Of a stretch of 64,000 bases of DNA, positions 59,031 to 64,000 are shown in pieces. Position 1 is the first letter of the stretch; each line of letters opens with the position of its first letter. Both the position numbers and the translations under genes were made by a program. The stretch is from Rhytidiadelphus loreus (Eukaryota; Streptophyta; Bryopsida; Hypnales; Hylocomiaceae). Location of the stretch: contig OX344763.1 of NCBI GenBank assembly GCA_947034895.1, forward strand, positions 61,895,093 to 61,959,092, in the 5' to 3' direction. The notes beneath the pieces were generated by a model, which searched no databases, was not told the DNA's origin, and saw nothing but the letters and a program-made list of their open reading frames with translations.

Positions 59031-62000
59031 ATTTTTTTATTTTATTTTATTTTTAATTTTTGTCTAAAAAAAAAAAATCTATTTTTATGAATTTAAAAAA
59101 AAATTGATAAATGAAGAGTGATTTAGTTGAGAGAAGAATAATTAGAAATCCTTACTTTCATATGTTATCTCAGTTAACTTGTCTTAAAACTAATTGTCTA
59201 AGGTTTATAGCTACGGTCTGATAGTTGAGCGACCTAATTGTCTATCATAAGCTTGAATCAAGTTGTCAAACTATAGTAAATGAAAGTTTTTGACATAAAT
59301 TTCCAAAAGGATTTAAAACAATGAAGATTTACTTTAATTGGCTATAAACAAAAATCTAAGTTAAGTCTAAATGAGTGTAAAAGAGATAAATTGCCTCATA
59401 AAGGTTAGATTGAAAAATAAACCAATTGTCAAAGAGAGTTCAAGAATATGGAAAACATGATAAACGGTGTAATTAGACATGTTAAAAAAAAAATTTAAAT
59501 AAGAAAAGAGGTTAATAGGAGCAAATTGTTGGAGAATGCCTAATGATGCCTAAGATTAAAGTTGTTTGAAAAAAGGAAACAACAAATTATCTATGAGTTT
59601 GTTATGGTCTAAAATAGTTTCTAACAAAGATAAATTGTATTAGATCTCTTTCTAGCAGTTTTTTTAAAATAAAAAATAAAAAATAAAAAAATAAAAAATA
59701 AAAAATAAATTCTTGTCTTAATTTTAACGAGAAACAAATTGTTATTGAGTGGAAAAGTATTCCATGTGGTCAATGTGATGAGAGACTTTGTATCTTTAAT
59801 GTTCACTTGTCTTTCTCTTAATTCAAAAGTCAAGGATCCTTCATGCAAATTGTCATGATTAGTAGAAAGAGAAGACAAATTATTGGATAAAATTCTTGAA
59901 AAAGAGTTAATTGCAGGGTGATTGATGGTAATTATGGAATCTAGATCATTCAAGAGCCTAAGAGAAGATGAATTGTGCTAGTGCAAATTTTGATTAAGAG
60001 TGACTTTGTCCAATCAATTGCTTGAGTTTGATTGAATAAGAGGATAATTTGTTTGGAGTAATTTGTTAAATGGAGAAATGCTCAAAATTGTCAATTGCCG
60101 AGTGAAACAAGTTGATTTAAAAGTACACGGCATGTAGCAAGTAGTCTAAGTAAACCAAGTGTTAAAAGAATTTCATTGATATGTAGTAACTAGTATCAAC
60201 AAAATGTGAGTGAGAACATGATAAATTAGCAATAAGACAAATTGATGCATACAGAAGCAAAGAAAAGAAGCAGATTAAACCAATCAGCAATTAAGGGTGA
60301 AGCAAGTGGGAGCCAATTGTTGAGTGTGAATTTCACTTAGAAAAGAACAATTAGGCTCCAAAGCCAATAGAACCCGGATATAAAAGTTGGAATTGTAGTA
60401 ATGAAAACCTTGTAGATTTGCCAATTTGTTAAATTAGATTGTGAGGCAATTTGCCGAGTGAACAAAGTGCATGCAGATTTGGAAATTTGTTAAGAAATTG
60501 ACAATTTGAATTATATACAGCTAATCTTTTATTGTACAACGAGTAGGAGAGGACAGACAATTTGCCAAGAGAACAGAGAGACATCTAATTAATAATATTG
60601 TGATATCTACTTGGGGCAATGAAGTGGAAAGAAAATGAATCTTATTGAGTAAAACTGATTTTTTTTATGAGTTGAGAGAACATGATAACAATATAAGAGA
60701 AAACGAATCTCAAACAATTTGCCAAAAGATATAAGTAGTGTGAAAAAATCTCATTCCTTAGACAAACTGTCAAAATTGAGTGATTGAAAGACTAATTGCC
60801 GAGAGTTTAAGGAAATAAAATTTACAAGGAAACAAAATTGCTCCGTCAAATTGATCTTTTATTAGCCTACTCCATAGGTTGTTATTATTGCAAGGAAGTG
60901 AGGATAGAGAAAATTGACAAATTGACAGTTATATGACAGAGAAGGTAGCTAGTACAAAACTTTTTATCCAACAATTTTCCAAGTGAGAATTAGTGTTCAT
61001 ATTTATGTGCAGCATAATTTTTATTTTATTTTTTAAAAGACTAAATTAATTGGAAATAATGAGTATCTTAAAAATAAATAAAAATAAGAAAGACTATTAG
61101 AATTCCGTGAGGGAAATTTAAAACAAAAACAAAAAAACATGATAAAGTTGAGTGATTCTTTGTAGTAATTAGCTCTACAAAACTAATTGATTAATTGATT
61201 CAACTTTGAAGAGAGTTTTGATCATAAAATAGTAAATAGCAAATTGTTAGTGAAAGCAAAGTTCAGAGATAAATGAACTCTAAGAGAAGGAGACAAATTG
61301 ATAAACTAATTGAAGCTTGAGGAAGTTCGTTTGCCGAGAGTGTAACTTAAGGCTATTGAGAGAATCAAGGAATGATTTTTTGTGAGTAGTGAGACAAATT
61401 GACTGAAAGTAGGTTGAATAAGAGAAAAAATGAGCAAATGAGAGAAAATGAGTGCTGAGTAAGGTGACTGCTGTTGAATATTAAATGAGAGTGAGACAAA
61501 TTGTTTAGTGAATAATATTATAGAAATCAAATAGCGTGAAAGTTGTCTTTGAGTGATTTACATGTTTCTAAGAACTTGTCAGATGGCACCTAAGGTGTAG
61601 CTTAAGGCGTATGCCCTTGCCTTGTATGAACTTCCATCTAATATTTTACAATAAATTGACGAAGAGCAGAAGAATAAGCTAGAGTTGGCAAGGATATGGG
61701 CATATTTACATTGTCTATGGGAACAACCCAATTTAGAGTGAGTCAAGCAAGTTGGCATGAAAACTAATTCCAGGCAAGTTATTGACAAGATCTCAGTCCA
61801 AGTATAAATTGCTAGTTTGATGGTTCACGATTTATAGAACTTCTTGATTATTTTTGGAAGAAGCCAACCACTGAAGTCAAAATTGGCCCTCACCAAAGCA
61901 ACAAAGATTGAATTATTTGGAGATAAATTTAACACTGCAATGAAACTTGAAGAATTCTCCTTATAACCTGGTGTATCTACACATTTCAAAAGATAGTAAA

Positions 62001-62580
62001 TTGGATTTGCCTATAGGGACTGTGACAAATGCTCATTTTTGCCCTTGTAAGCGGTGTTACAAATATACAAATGCTATACTGGATTTAGTTGAGTATAATG
62101 GCCATTTATTGAGGGATAATTTACCACGCCAAAGCAATGTGCAAAGACCTACTACTTATTCTATGAAAAATATAGCAATCATATCAAACCTATGTATCTC
62201 CAAGCAGCTATCTTTTGCAACTTTCAAGCTTATATGTGTTGGCAGCACAAGATCATTGTAAATATCAAGAAATTTAATCCTAATCGTCTTGAGTTTTATT
62301 AAATGTTGAAAAATTCAGCACAAAAGTACAAGATGGAATAGATTGGTGGAAATTATGGCGATTACACACTTTAAGACAAGTATACTTAATAAAAGAATTC
62401 CTTGCATACGATTTGAGCTTGGCAGTATTTGTATGACTCCCCAAAGCAAGGAAATCCAAAACTTCTACTTTGTGATCCAATAGTGCAAAGGGGCAATGAA
62501 CAAAGTAGAGCAACAAAGTATTCAACATGAAGATTAAAGCTTGAACAAGAAGCTACACTCATATTATTGACGAGGGCGTC
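59031..62580. other. Right interior of the LTR element
   Basis: AT-rich, non-coding, unusually rich in CAATTTG, AATTGTC and AATTGCC words, which are also frequent in the LTRs. No recognisable pol. Confidence 0.65.
61947..62261 (+). pseudogene. Possible fragment of a CACTA transposase-associated domain
   Basis: A 104-codon frame includes HFCPCKRCYKY followed about 15 residues later by YNGHLL. This is like the CPCxxC...HL pattern of the N-terminal domain of CACTA (TNP2) transposases. Similarity is weak and short. Confidence 0.25.
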
Positions 62581-62585
62581 AATAA

Positions 62586-62598
62586 GCTAAGTAGGGGG
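62586..62598 (+). promoter_or_regulatory. Polypurine tract
   Basis: GCTAAGTAGGGGG lies just before the 3' LTR start at 62602, the expected place for plus-strand priming. It is interrupted by pyrimidines. Confidence 0.55.
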
Positions 62599-62601
62599 CT
62601 A

Positions 62602-64000
62602 TGTAGTCTTGTGAAATTTTTATTTTTGAGAACTTGTAGAAAATAGTGTAAATAGAGTAAACTTGGCAATTGGTTCCCACAATAGAGTAATAATATAGGC
62701 AAATTGATGGGTTAAAATGGATTTGTAAAGTCGCCAAGGAATTAGATTGCATGAGAGACAATATGACTTGGTACCTATGATTTGAAAGGTTGTCTTCAGT
62801 AGTAGAATATAGTCGGACAATTTGTCATTTCTTCTCCCCCTTTTGGGCTCTCTTTTTGGCAATCAACTTGTTTTGTATCGGTGTATTTCTTCAATGGAAT
62901 TTTGAGCAATTTGCCTTGTGTAATTCTTATTTGTTTACATCTTTGGATCTAGTGATTGGACTAGTAGATTGTATTAGTCGATTTGACTTGTGTGTACTGA
63001 GTACCAGTGATTGGGCCAGCCACCTATTGATCCAGTGATTGGATTTATTTGGTTTTGGATATTTGAATAAGTGAGTGAAGTTAAGCAAATTGTCTATTGT
63101 GTTGTCGTGTACCAGTGATTGGGCCGGCCAACTAAACAATTTGTCTTTGAATTATTGAAAATTCTTATTGTATAATTTTGTCGATCTTGTGATAGGATTG
63201 TTGTGATAAAACAAATTGTCTTTGATTGGTTTGTGAGTTCATAATTGTGTGTTTATTAATCCAGTGATTGGATTAATTTATTGTGGCAATTTGATTGATT
63301 GTGTGAAGTTGAAAAATTTGTATGTTGCTGTGTACCAGTGATTGGACCAGCCATTCTTTCAAAGTGTTTTCAAATATTGGAGAATCTTTCCGTGTAATTG
63401 TGCCAGCCTTGTGGTTGATTAGTTGTGATAAATCAATTTGTCTTGTATCAATTTTGTGAGCATATGATTGTGAGAGTATTGACTTAGTGATCAAAACTTT
63501 GTGAGATACAACAATTTGTCTTTTACCAAAATCAAAAGATTGCGATTGTGCATTTACTTATCCATTGATTGGGAATTGGAGTTGACTTATCAAATTGTCA
63601 ATTTGAGATGGTGATTGAATATCTTTGGGATGAATCTTATCACATAAGTAAGTGTGATGAATTGGCATTGTGTTCTTGACAAATTGACAAGGTATTGGAG
63701 GACCAGCGGATGTTGATTCAAATTCTTTCATCATGCAAATTGCCAATCAATTAGTGGATCAGGGAGTTGTTCAATTTCATTTATAAGGTATATATGATCA
63801 ATTGACCATGAAGCAATTTCTAGTTTGGAATTGTATATAGAGAATCGATAAGATATTGATAAATTGCCAATAGATTATATAAGTATATTTTTCATTTTTT
63901 TTATAAGATACAAGTGACTTTAGCTACTAATACGTTAGACTATTTGACTATTCCCAAGTTTGGAACCCCTATACTTAGTCTTGGGGTTTTGTGAGATGAA
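62602..64000 (+). repeat. 3' LTR, cut by the window edge
   Basis: Matches 54201-55599 base for base as far as I compared, at constant offset 8401. Confidence 0.95.

Larger units (their letters stand above)
54201..64000 (+). mobile_element. Young non-autonomous LTR retrotransposon (LARD-like), running off the window
   Basis: Two direct long repeats (54201-55616 and 62602 to the window edge) with a constant offset of 8,401 bp and no difference that I found. LTR ends are TGTAGTCT...AGACTACA. A tRNA-Asp-type primer-binding site follows the 5' LTR and a purine tract precedes the 3' LTR. The 6,985-bp interior has no gag, protease, RT or integrase; it is AT-rich DNA plus one intact non-retroviral gene at 57.5-59.0 kb. 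It must have moved with enzymes from another element. Seventeen bases of the 3' LTR are missing from the window. Confidence 0.93.

Noticed and set aside
54219..63746. Pairs of identical 60-82-codon frames
   Set aside because: They are LTR sequence present twice, not duplicated genes.
52902..64000. RT relic as the pol gene of the young LTR element
   Set aside because: It lies outside the 5' LTR, is heavily decayed while the LTRs look identical, and has no matching LTR of its own.

Overview
The window looks like nuclear DNA from a land plant with a large, transposon-rich genome. It has TTTAGGG-type telomere-like repeats, GT-AG introns of 90-470 bp, plant-type hAT and Mutator (MULE) transposases, and an LTR element whose primer-binding site resembles the tRNA-Asp type used by plant Ty3/Gypsy elements. 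A non-seed plant (clubmoss, fern or moss) is my guess from the mix of families, but I cannot name a species. No ordinary housekeeping gene is certain; nearly everything is a mobile element, a nested insertion, a tandem array or a decayed gene.

Layout. 1-7.3 kb: a broken gene of the DUF7869 type (two in-frame stops) behind a 40-bp palindromic tandem array. 7.3-23.9 kb: one giant MULE-like element (about 16.6 kb, GAGCGGGGA-rich terminal inverted repeats, candidate 10-bp target duplication). It carries two divergent multi-exon genes: a MULE transposase with a SWIM zinc finger (minus strand) and a large cargo gene (plus strand) whose product joins a ParB-like domain to a permuted N6-adenine/N4-cytosine DNA methyltransferase domain. 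The element also holds a 170-bp exact tandem repeat inside an intron, a 1.25-kb GC-rich array, and a recurrent GTCTCGG-NN-CCGAGAC palindrome found only in its non-coding parts. 25.5-28.7 kb: an array of ~188-bp units. 28.7-31.8 kb: an unidentified element with terminal inverted repeats. 32.3-33.9 kb: a protein-kinase pseudogene (minus). 34-42 kb: clusters of a GACCCGCAGTCGCCC-like motif around a broken coiled-coil gene. 42.3-51.8 kb: a hAT transposase gene split by a 5,964-bp fold-back hAT element (perfect 8-bp target duplication) and by a 410-bp MITE. 52.9-53.9 kb: a Ty3/Gypsy RT-RNaseH relic. 54.2-64.0 kb: a very young LTR retrotransposon (1,416-bp LTRs that appear identical) with no recognisable gag-pol, carrying instead the only intact, gene-like transcription unit in the window: a 242-codon ORF with telo-box, TATA box, 5'UTR intron and poly(A) signal.

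How it fits together. The most notable system is the giant MULE: transposase and ParB-methyltransferase are transcribed away from a shared ~1-kb promoter region, so the cargo could mark or recognise the element's own DNA. Both genes are damaged here (in-frame stops, a frameshift, a diverged catalytic motif), so this copy is probably not autonomous. The second notable system is the LTR element with an unrelated intact gene. Most in-frame stops in the window can be explained by single C-to-T changes, as expected for old, cytosine-methylated transposons.
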